From Pelagibacteraceae bacterium AG-325-E13 (GTDB lineage: Bacteria > Pseudomonadota > Alphaproteobacteria > Pelagibacterales > Pelagibacteraceae): a stretch of 50,806 bases of DNA. The stretch lies in contig QBYF01000007.1 in the NCBI GenBank assembly GCA_003282965.1, forward strand, positions 1 to 50,806, in the 5' to 3' direction. The stretch's first letter is position 1, and each line of letters starts with the position of its first letter. Under the pieces are notes generated by a model, which was not told the DNA's origin, ran no database searches, and worked only from the letters and a program-made list of their open reading frames with translations. Of this stretch, positions 44,280 through 50,806 are shown in pieces. The position numbers were made by a program, and so were the translations under genes.

Positions 44280-45264
44280 CTGTAGTACATAAGTCAATTA
44301 TTAAATTTTTAATCAAAAGGCTTTTATCAATTGATGAATTTGATTTAATTTCTAATTCAGCATCATAAGTCTTTTTTAGAGCTGTCCGAATCTTACTTTT
44401 GCTCCACCTCTTTGATTGTTCTATTAAAATTGGTTTATCTTTCCAAAATATTGGAGGTTTTAAATTAGATATAAGATTTTCGATATTCGTGTTATCATTT
44501 TTAAGATTCTCAATTTCACTTAATTTATTTATCCTTTGATTAATCAAATTAAGGTAATAAATATTATCCTCTTTTTCAAAAATAGTGTCAGATAATAGTC
44601 TATTTGTGTTGATTTTATTGCCATTTAGGGCTGCATCTTTAAGCAAGTTAAAATCTTCATTAGTTTTCGTATTTAACAGTAAATCTATTTTTTCAAAATC
44701 TATTTGTTTATCAACAAAACAACTTACTATTTTTTCAATTTCATTATTAAGTTTGCTTCTATCTAATCCGGTGTTTTGAATAATTAGATTTATTATTTCT
44801 GTGGAAACCCCCTTGTACCCACTAAGTTTTTTCATTATTTTTTTTCTAAATGTGATTTCGTTGTCTTTATAACAAGCAGTAATTCCTCCAATTTTTGTTT
44901 TTTCGAAATAACCTCTTAATTTTGATTTTTTGTCTAATATATCTGCGAATAAGAAAATCTTTTCATCTTGTATACTTTCTGCTACTTCATTTAAAATATC
45001 TATAATTTTATCATTCACTTCATTAATAAAAATAATTTTTTTTTCGTTAAATAGAGATTTATTCAATATTTCATTAATCAATATTTTTTTATTTTTGATC
45101 ACTTCGTCTTGAAAAAAATTAAGAATTTCCTTACTCTTGTTTAAGTTTTTTATGTTTTCTTTAAATTCTTTTTTTAATCCATAGTTTTCTCCATAAAACA
45201 AAAACATCCTTAAATTTTCTATAGTTTGAAAATTTTCCTCTAAAATGTAACTTTTAAAGATCAT
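44266..45264 (-). CDS. holA: DNA polymerase III delta subunit
   Basis: Clamp-loader subunit that opens the sliding clamp. This 332-residue protein is divergent but follows the HolA plan: an N-terminal FLFYGENYGLKKEF start, the IIFINEVNDKIIDIL strand, DILDKKSKLRGYFEK, FRKKIMKKLSGYKG and a C-terminal helical domain with LNLINQRINKLSEIENLK and PPIFWKDKPILIEQSKRWS. Position after lptE is the standard order leuS-lptE-holA. It overlaps lptE by 11 bp on the same strand and parB by 14 bp tail to tail. Confidence 0.9.
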   Translation of the reverse strand: MIFKSYILEENFQTIENLRMFLFYGENYGLKKEFKENIKNLNKSKEILNFFQDEVIKNKKILINEILNKSLFNEKKIIFINEVNDKIIDILNEVAESIQDEKIFLFADILDKKSKLRGYFEKTKIGGITACYKDNEITFRKKIMKKLSGYKGVSTEIINLIIQNTGLDRSKLNNEIEKIVSCFVDKQIDFEKIDLLLNTKTNEDFNLLKDAALNGNKINTNRLLSDTIFEKEDNIYYLNLINQRINKLSEIENLKNDNTNIENLISNLKPPIFWKDKPILIEQSKRWSKSKIRTALKKTYDAELEIKSNSSIDKSLLIKNLIIDLCTTANSA

Positions 45265-45727
45265 TACTTATTAAATTAATTTTATTTTTAATTTTATCAG
45301 AAAGGTCGTTAGTTAAATCTTCGATTAATCTTTTTTCATTTTGTATTGTTGTAGAATATTTATCAGCAGCTAAATAATCACCATTAGATGAAACAGTAAA
45401 TTTATGTTTTGTATTTTTTTCTAGAAAAGCTAATTCAATACTGCAAACAATGGTTACCTCGTACTTAGAAATTTCATTTTTAATATTTTTTTCCTTTATT
45501 CGCTTAGTTTTTTTTGTGTCTAGTGTAAGGATTAAATTATTTGTCGAATTATTTGAATAGTCAATTATTAAATCGTTTTTAATCTTAAAGTTTATTCTTT
45601 TATCTCCCGAAGTGTTTATTTCTCTTATGCTAAAATTTGACTCTAAATTATCCAAAACTTTGAATCCACAACTTGATAAAACAATAAATAGAAAAACAAG
45701 ACTGTACTTAATTATAATATTTCTCAT
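45254..45727 (-). CDS. lptE: LPS-assembly lipoprotein LptE
   Basis: Outer-membrane lipoprotein that plugs the LptD barrel for LPS insertion. From ATG 45727 the 157-residue product has a signal peptide with lipobox LSSC (C20) followed by GFKVL, and a small beta-rich domain (LILTLDTKKTKRIKEK, KYEVTIVCSIEL, KFTVSSNGDYLAADKYST). Sequence similarity in this family is low; the call combines the lipobox, length and its position between leuS and holA. The TGATG junction with leuS indicates coupling. An in-frame TTG one codon earlier was not used. Confidence 0.88.
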   Translation of the reverse strand: MRNIIIKYSLVFLFIVLSSCGFKVLDNLESNFSIREINTSGDKRINFKIKNDLIIDYSNNSTNNLILTLDTKKTKRIKEKNIKNEISKYEVTIVCSIELAFLEKNTKHKFTVSSNGDYLAADKYSTTIQNEKRLIEDLTNDLSDKIKNKINLISNDL

Positions 45728-48255
45728 CAATTTTTTATTATGTAATTAATAATTTTATTTTTTATAAAAATAGTTTTTAAGATTTTTTTATCTGATATAT
45801 ATTTATTTACTTTTGTTGACTTTTTTACCAAAATATTTACTTCCGCTTCTTCAAGGTCTCTCTTAGTATTTAGTACATCTCTAGTTCTCCCATTAACCTG
45901 AACAACCATTTTTGTTTCAATATTATCAATAATCTTTTTATTTACTGCTGGCCATTGATTAAATTCTTTACAATTCAAATTTGTTAAGCATTCGTAAGCA
46001 ATATGCGGTGTGAAGGGTATCATTAATTTCATTACTTTTATCATATTTGAAGTTAAGGTCTCATTATTTATACCTAATTTCATAGTGTCATTAAAATATC
46101 TGTAAATTTCGTAGAATTGAGCAATTGCAACATTAAATTGAAAATTGTTTATAGCATTATCGATTTTGTAAACACTTAGGTTTATTTTATTTTCAAAAGA
46201 TTTTTGTTTTTCTTTATCTACTTTTGCTTCTATCTTATTTAAAATTGATTGATTTAAATTCCAAATTTTTTGTAGAAATTTGCTTGATGAAACTACTCCA
46301 GCATCAGACCATTGAACATCTTTTTCTGGCGGGCTATCTGATAGCATAAACCATCTCACTGAGTCAGCTCCATAATTTTTAATCATAGTTTCCGGGTCGA
46401 CAGTATTTTTTTTTGATTTAGACATAGACTCTGAGGGACCAACAATAACTTTTGATTTATCAGAAATTCTAATAGCTTCTTTTTTTGAGATTTTTTCAAC
46501 TTCAACAGGATCTAACCAATTGCCTTTAAGATCTTTATAAGTTTCATGACATACCATTCCTTGAGTAAATAAATTTTGAAAAGGCTCAGAGCAATCTATT
46601 TTATTGTTAGTTTGTTTTATTGCTTTCATAAAAAAACGTGAGTAAAGCAAGTGAAGAATGGCATGTTCAATTCCACCAATATACTGGTCGACGGGCATCC
46701 AATAATTTGTTTGTTTTTTATCAAAAGGATCTTCTTCATTTTTAGGTGAACAAAATCTTAAAAAATACCAAGACGAATCTACAAAAGTATCTAAAGTATC
46801 TGTTTCCCTGATAGCCGGTTTACCAGTTTTTTTATGGATCGTTTTTTTCCAATTTGGATGATTATCCAAAGGGTTGCCAGAAGAATTGAGGTCTACATCG
46901 TCTGGAAGTACAACTGGTAACTCATTTTTATCTACTGGAACAACTGAACCATCTTCTAAATATATCATTGGTATCGGGCATCCCCAATATCTTTGCCTTG
47001 AAATTCCCCAATCTTTTAATCTAAATAAAGTTTTTCTTTCTCCAATATTTTTTTCTACAATTTTATTAATGACAGTTTTTTTTGCATCTTCTATACTTAA
47101 TCCGTTTAAAAAATCTGAGTTTATAATTTTACCTGTACCTGTGTAAGCCTCTTTCATTTTTTTACCTATTTCTGGATTATCTTTATTCGAAACAACTTTT
47201 ATAATTGGTAACTCATATTTTTTTGCAAAATCAAAGTCTCTTTGATCATGTGCTGGGCAGCCAAAGATAGCTCCATTTCCATAATCCATTAAAACAAAAT
47301 TTGCCACGAATATTGGCAATTTCTTATTTTTTATGAAAGGATGTTCGGCAAATAACTTTGTATCAAATCCTAATTTTTCTGCATTTGCTAATGCTTCCTC
47401 TGTAGTTCCAATCTTAGAGCATTCTTTTAGAAATTTTTTAAATTCAGTTTTTTCATTAAAATTTTTACAAATCGGATGGTCTGTTGAAATGGCAATAAAA
47501 CTTGCTCCAAAAATAGTATCGGGCCTTGTAGTAAATATTCTTATATTCTTTTTAAGATCTTTAATTTTGAAATCTAATTCGCAACCAATTGATTTACCAA
47601 TCCAATTTTTTTGCATAAGTTTTACTTTATCTGGCCATCCATCTAGACTATCTAAATCTTTTAAAAGTTGATCTGAAAATTTAGTAATATTAAAGAACCA
47701 CTGCGATAATTTTTTTCTTTCGACTACTGCATTAGACCTCCAACCTTTGCCGTTGATCACTTGTTCGTTTGCTAATACTGTTTTCTCAATTGGATCCCAA
47801 TTGACATAGGTTTCTTTACGTGAGACGAGACCTTGATTATAAAAATCTATGAATAATTCCTGTTGATGCTTATAATAATCTTTGTTGCAAGTAGATATTT
47901 CTAAATCCCAATCTATAGACAGCCCTAACATTTTTAATTGTTCTTTCATTGTCTTGATGTTCTTTTCTGTCCAATTTTTAGGATTTAAATTATTGAGTCG
48001 TGCTGCATTCTCAGCTGGGAGACCGAAAGAATCCCATCCCATGGGGTGCAAAACATTAAAGCCGTTTAAATATTTGTAACGTGCAATAACATCACCTATA
48101 GTGTAATTTCTTACATGACCCATGTGAATTTTACCAGAGGGATAAGGAAACATCTCTAGACAATAAAATTTTTTTCCATTCTTATTATAAAGTTTTGAGG
48201 AACTAAATTTAGCTTGCCATTTTTTTTCAATTGCTTGAAAGTTTGCTCTTTCCAT
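45727..48255 (-). CDS. leuS: Leucyl-tRNA synthetase
   Basis: Class I synthetase charging tRNA-Leu. The 842-residue protein has [15 protein letters not shown] (HIGH motif as HMGH, 44-47), the editing domain [53 protein letters not shown], and the C-terminal anticodon and extension domains ending [12 protein letters not shown]. The KMSKS loop reads SMSKS (610-614): the first lysine is serine while the second is kept. It is co-directional with lptE and holA, and 7 bp downstream of the DUF3576 gene. Confidence 0.98.
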   Translation of the reverse strand: MERANFQAIEKKWQAKFSSSKLYNKNGKKFYCLEMFPYPSGKIHMGHVRNYTIGDVIARYKYLNGFNVLHPMGWDSFGLPAENAARLNNLNPKNWTEKNIKTMKEQLKMLGLSIDWDLEISTCNKDYYKHQQELFIDFYNQGLVSRKETYVNWDPIEKTVLANEQVINGKGWRSNAVVERKKLSQWFFNITKFSDQLLKDLDSLDGWPDKVKLMQKNWIGKSIGCELDFKIKDLKKNIRIFTTRPDTIFGASFIAISTDHPICKNFNEKTEFKKFLKECSKIGTTEEALANAEKLGFDTKLFAEHPFIKNKKLPIFVANFVLMDYGNGAIFGCPAHDQRDFDFAKKYELPIIKVVSNKDNPEIGKKMKEAYTGTGKIINSDFLNGLSIEDAKKTVINKIVEKNIGERKTLFRLKDWGISRQRYWGCPIPMIYLEDGSVVPVDKNELPVVLPDDVDLNSSGNPLDNHPNWKKTIHKKTGKPAIRETDTLDTFVDSSWYFLRFCSPKNEEDPFDKKQTNYWMPVDQYIGGIEHAILHLLYSRFFMKAIKQTNNKIDCSEPFQNLFTQGMVCHETYKDLKGNWLDPVEVEKISKKEAIRISDKSKVIVGPSESMSKSKKNTVDPETMIKNYGADSVRWFMLSDSPPEKDVQWSDAGVVSSSKFLQKIWNLNQSILNKIEAKVDKEKQKSFENKINLSVYKIDNAINNFQFNVAIAQFYEIYRYFNDTMKLGINNETLTSNMIKVMKLMIPFTPHIAYECLTNLNCKEFNQWPAVNKKIIDNIETKMVVQVNGRTRDVLNTKRDLEEAEVNILVKKSTKVNKYISDKKILKTIFIKNKIINYIIKN

Positions 48256-48262
48256 TAAAAAT

Positions 48263-48805
48263 TTATTTTTTCTTTTTTTCTTTAGATTCTTTTTCTAACA
48301 AAGCAGCTTTTCTAAGTATAGTGGTGTGTAATTCTTCTTTGATCTTAGTATTATTCAATAAAATTACTCTACAATCTAAATTTGAAGAACAGGTTTTTTG
48401 ATGGACAATCACTTTCAAACTTTCACTTCTAATTTCATTTGCTAAAAATCTAAGAGAAATCTTAATTGACTCTTTTGCCGAATTCCCATCAGAATACCAA
48501 TCAGTAATAATTACACCACCTGAATAATCTACAGTTGTTAATGGAAGAAAATCTAAAGTTTCCAGAGATGCTCGCCACATGGGATTAGATGTACTGAATT
48601 CATAAGTAGTCTTACCGATACGTCCTTTAACTAATCCACCAACTGAAACACCTCTTCCTTCTTCTATATTTTTTCTAGCTTTCGCTTTAGACCCATCTGG
48701 CATCTGCCTTTGATCAACTTTTTTAAATCCGCCACACGCTGTTAGAGCCATCAAGATTAATACAACTGCAGCTTTTAGGGAGATTTTAAACATAAGATTA
48801 TTCAT
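48263..48805 (-). CDS. DUF3576 family lipoprotein
   Basis: A 180-residue probable lipoprotein with signal peptide and lipobox LTAC (C24) followed by GGFKK. The body has [56 protein letters not shown], which is the DUF3576 signature, ending in a lysine-rich tail. The family is common in alphaproteobacteria directly upstream of leuS, suggesting an envelope role linked to lptE, but the function is unknown. An internal ATG at 48793 is an alternative start. It is divergent from the porin gene. Confidence 0.88.
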   Translation of the reverse strand: MNNLMFKISLKAAVVLILMALTACGGFKKVDQRQMPDGSKAKARKNIEEGRGVSVGGLVKGRIGKTTYEFSTSNPMWRASLETLDFLPLTTVDYSGGVIITDWYSDGNSAKESIKISLRFLANEIRSESLKVIVHQKTCSSNLDCRVILLNNTKIKEELHTTILRKAALLEKESKEKKKK

Positions 48806-49002
48806 AAATTATCAAAATATAATTATATATAGCCCCAAAAATCCTATTATCACGAGATATTTAGTGTATTATATTGTTGTAATTTTACAACACTATATGA
48901 AAAAAGCTAGGTTTAATTTACTTAATAGCCAGTAAGGGTCAATTATTTGTTAATAATCCATCATTATTATTAATAATAATATTAACAATAAAAAGGAAAA
49001 AT
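48806..49002. promoter_or_regulatory. Upstream region of the porin gene
   Basis: This 197-bp divergent intergenic region contains an 18-bp inverted repeat, TGTTGTAA-TT-TTACAACA (48875-48892). Closer to the porin it has an almost pure A/T stretch with the palindrome ATTATTATTAATAATAAT (48963-48980), embraced by GTTAATAAT (48949) and AATATTAAC (48978), and an AAAGGA ribosome site. A TATATG (48894-48899) follows the repeat. No confident -35/-10 pair could be fixed. Confidence 0.45.
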
Positions 49003-50061
49003 ATGAAAAACATAACTAAAACATTACTTGTGTTAGTTTCTTCTTTCGCTATTTCTTTTGCTGCTACAGCAGGTGAGCTTACAATTTCAGGCGCTGCTAA
49101 AGCATCATACGTAATAGGTGGAGCTGATGACTCACAAGGTAAAGGTATTGGTGTTGGTAACGAACTAAATGCAACTGCATCTGGAGAATTAGATAACGGT
49201 TTCACTTGGAGTTACAGCACAGAGTTAGATCCAGCAGATGGCGGAGCAGCTACAAACGATGATTCTCAACTAGTAATTGGTATGGGAAGCATGGGTACAA
49301 TTGGTTTCTTCGATTCTGAAGGTGGACTATCTCAAGAATTAGGATATGGAATTGGTGCATTAGGAACAGGTTATGACTGGGGATCAACTATGACAGTGCA
49401 AGCTGGCTTAGACGTATCTAGTCACCCTAACGTTCAGTACCATATGCCAGCAGACTTGTTACCATTTGGTATGACAGCTAAAGTAGGTTACGCACCTAAC
49501 ATGACTGACGGCCAAGGTAATAGTTTTAAAAACTCTGGTCCAGTTAATCATCAAACGGACACAGGTAAAAATATGACAGGTTACGCAGTAACTATGGCAC
49601 CTATTGACGGTTTAAAAATTGGAGCTGACTATCACACGACAGATGGTCAATTATCAACAACTGTTCAAGAAGGTGAGTCAGGTAACTACTTTGCACAATA
49701 TGCAATGGGTAACTTTAAAGTTGGTTACAGTAAAGGTCATGTTGCACCAGGTTTAACTGACAAAAACGCAGCCGTAACGTCGTATGAAAATACTTCTATG
49801 GGTGTTGAATTTGCAATTAACGATGCATTATCTGTATCTTACAATGATGAAGAGTTTGAAGCTACAACTAACGTTGCAGTAGCAGCGGGAGCTTCTTCAA
49901 ACACTAAAACAACTGTAACTTCAGAGCATGAGTCAATTCAAGTTGCGTACAACATTGGTGGAGCTACTTTAGGTATGGCTCTAGTTGAAGTTGGTAACGC
50001 TGACTACACAGCTTCTAAAGATGAGAAGAAAAGTATCTTTACATTAGCTATGGAATTTTAA
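49003..50061 (+). CDS. Outer-membrane porin
   Basis: A 352-residue beta-barrel protein. The signal peptide MKNITKTLLVLVSSFAISFAATA is followed by GELTISGAAKASYVIGG, an opening typical of Gram-negative porins, then alternating amphipathic strands and Gly/Asp/Asn-rich loops (GAADDSQGKGIGVGNELNATASGELDNGFTWSYSTELD) and the C-terminal strand SIFTLAMEF ending in Phe, the recognition signal for BamA. Codon use is less AT-biased in places (GGT, GCT, AAC), as expected of an abundant protein. It probably controls uptake of small hydrophilic nutrients. A structured leader precedes it and a strong terminator follows. Confidence 0.88.
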   Translation: MKNITKTLLVLVSSFAISFAATAGELTISGAAKASYVIGGADDSQGKGIGVGNELNATASGELDNGFTWSYSTELDPADGGAATNDDSQLVIGMGSMGTIGFFDSEGGLSQELGYGIGALGTGYDWGSTMTVQAGLDVSSHPNVQYHMPADLLPFGMTAKVGYAPNMTDGQGNSFKNSGPVNHQTDTGKNMTGYAVTMAPIDGLKIGADYHTTDGQLSTTVQEGESGNYFAQYAMGNFKVGYSKGHVAPGLTDKNAAVTSYENTSMGVEFAINDALSVSYNDEEFEATTNVAVAAGASSNTKTTVTSEHESIQVAYNIGGATLGMALVEVGNADYTASKDEKKSIFTLAMEF

Positions 50062-50084
50062 TTAGTTCGTAGTTTAAGTAAAAT

Positions 50085-50660
50085 TTAAAAAAGCCGGTTA
50101 AATAATTTAGCCGGCTTTTTTTTTATTTCAGACAAAAGCGCAAAAGAATTAGATTTAACCATTTTTAATTTATTCAAATTAGATAAATTAATACCTCCTA
50201 ATGGCACTAAGTTTTCTTTTCTAGATAATTTAAATAGATTGAACTTAATTACTCCCATAAAACCTCTTTTAAGAGGGTTAGAAACTTTAAATAGTCTTGA
50301 AAAAATTACAGATGAGCAACCTTGTAATAATTTTATATTTAATTCTTTAATGTTATGCGCAGAACCTATTATCTTGAAGTTAGATTGTTTTAGTTTTGCT
50401 AAACTTAGATTTTTGTTGTGAGCTGATATATATAAACCATCAGCTTTAAGGTCTAAAGTAAGCTTTTTATTATTAGAAACATAAAAATCTATTTTTTTTG
50501 CCTTACAATTTCTTCTAAATTTAAGTAAATCATCTATATTTTTTATTTTACCAACATTTCTATAAATGATTGTATATTTATTAATAAGTTTAATATTTCT
50601 TAAATCTATATCTTTGATACTTTCTATTATTAGGAAATATTTGTTTTTAAAGGTAAACAT
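50085..50660 (-). CDS. ThiE-like (thiamine-phosphate-synthase fold) protein, active site degenerate
   Basis: A 191-residue product from ATG 50660. Echoes of ThiE motifs in order: YTIIYRN (R34 where ThiE has QYRDK), ADGLYISAHN (where ThiE has HLGQxD, here without the acidic residue), IIGSAHN (GSAH, 99-102), SRLFKVSNP and LVPLGGI (phosphate loop, 154-157). The TIM-barrel fold is therefore likely but catalysis doubtful. The start codon sits directly against the divergent yggS start (CATATG), with no leader. The 3' end carries a bidirectional terminator. A TTG start at 50696 is possible but would lie inside yggS. Confidence 0.65.
   Translation of the reverse strand: MFTFKNKYFLIIESIKDIDLRNIKLINKYTIIYRNVGKIKNIDDLLKFRRNCKAKKIDFYVSNNKKLTLDLKADGLYISAHNKNLSLAKLKQSNFKIIGSAHNIKELNIKLLQGCSSVIFSRLFKVSNPLKRGFMGVIKFNLFKLSRKENLVPLGGINLSNLNKLKMVKSNSFALLSEIKKKPAKLFNRLF
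50091..50119. terminator. Bidirectional intrinsic terminator after porin
   Basis: AAGCCGGTTAAA (50091-50102) pairs with TTTAGCCGGCTT (50106-50117) with one G-T wobble and a three-base loop, preceded by an A run and followed by a T run. It can terminate the porin transcript and the opposing ThiE-like gene, whose last codons it overlaps. Confidence 0.93.
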
Positions 50661-50806
50661 ATGAACATCATAATTGAAAGATTTAACAAAATACAATCGA
50701 ATATATCAAAATTAAATAATTCAAAATCACCTAAGATTATAGCTGTGAGCAAGACATTTTCGCTAGACTATATAATGCCATTAGTTGAACATGGCCATAA
50801 TCATTT
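50661..50806 (+). CDS. yggS: YggS/PLPBP family pyridoxal-phosphate-binding protein (5' part only)
   Basis: The frame opens at ATG 50661, after an AAAGG ribosome site at 50649-50653, and continues to the window edge (48 complete codons). The sequence NIIIERFNKIQSNISKL then SPKIIAVSKTFSLDYIMPLVEHGHNH matches the N-terminus of the PLP homeostasis protein family; K31 in AVSK is the PLP-binding lysine. Members have no enzyme activity but buffer PLP and affect amino-acid metabolism. It is head-to-head with the ThiE-like gene. Confidence 0.9.
   Translation, partial: MNIIIERFNKIQSNISKLNNSKSPKIIAVSKTFSLDYIMPLVEHGHNH

Noticed and set aside
46874-48079. Open frames antisense to leuS
   Set aside because: They are fully covered by conserved LeuRS sequence and show no independent coding signal.
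1-50806. Mobile elements, prophage, integrons, toxin-antitoxin or defence islands
   Set aside because: I found no transposase, integrase, terminal repeats or compositional islands; gene order is typical alphaproteobacterial core throughout.

Overview
This window looks like a stretch of chromosome from a SAR11-clade alphaproteobacterium (Pelagibacterales). The evidence is strong AT richness, coding density with almost no intergenic DNA, stop/start overlaps of the TAATG and ATGA type, alphaproteobacterial gene orders (rpe-heparinase-purH; hemE-ppsR-maf-aroE-coaE-dnaQ with secB, fxsA and timA; mnmE-mnmG-rsmG-parA-parB facing leuS-lptE-holA), and marine-oligotroph gene content. No mobile element, CRISPR array, rRNA operon or clear pseudogene was seen. 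One tRNA gene was found (Gly, anticodon GCC).

Layout. 1-4653: a partial Bax-inhibitor-like membrane protein, an aldo/keto reductase (tas), an IalB-family periplasmic protein, argG, a PsiE-like membrane protein and folD. 4656-7646: a minus-strand run of YggT, an MscS channel, hemD and hemC. 7707-14680: tsaD, an EVE protein, then an acetate module of acetyl-CoA synthetase and a two-subunit sodium/solute symporter, with an uncharacterised alphaproteobacterial protein between them and a strong terminator after them. 14727-18592: rpe, heparinase-like protein, purH. 18593-19014: phhB behind a tRNA-Gly gene. 19112-23512: LON-domain protein, rho and the heme genes hemJ-hemH-hemE. 23513-23786: the longest gene-free stretch, the best candidate for the chromosomal origin by synteny with Caulobacter. 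23787-29122: ppsR, maf, aroE, coaE, dnaQ, secB, fxsA, timA, smr. 29117-34968: hslVU, then hisBHAFE with a HIT protein and a GNAT enzyme. 34965-40086: lolA, ftsK, a UbiH-type hydroxylase, mnmE. 40129-48805: mnmG, rsmG, parA, parB, then holA, lptE, leuS and a DUF3576 lipoprotein on the other strand. 49003-50806: a major porin, a degenerate ThiE-like protein and the start of yggS.

How it fits together. Heme synthesis is represented twice (hemDC; hemJ-hemH-hemE). Histidine synthesis is nearly a full operon. The chromosome-handling functions (candidate origin, ParA/ParB, two parS palindromes inside rsmG, FtsK) lie within about 20 kb of each other. Acs plus the symporter form a probable uptake-and-activation route for acetate or a similar small acid.

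Most unusual observations: Acs carries an obligatory lysine/arginine-rich N-terminal extension built from four near-identical 30-bp repeats; the symporter leader holds an 11-bp segment complementary to its own Shine-Dalgarno; the symporter contains a perfect 12-residue EF-hand-type loop; and of nine convergent gene pairs six overlap, one abuts and only one has a visible intrinsic terminator.
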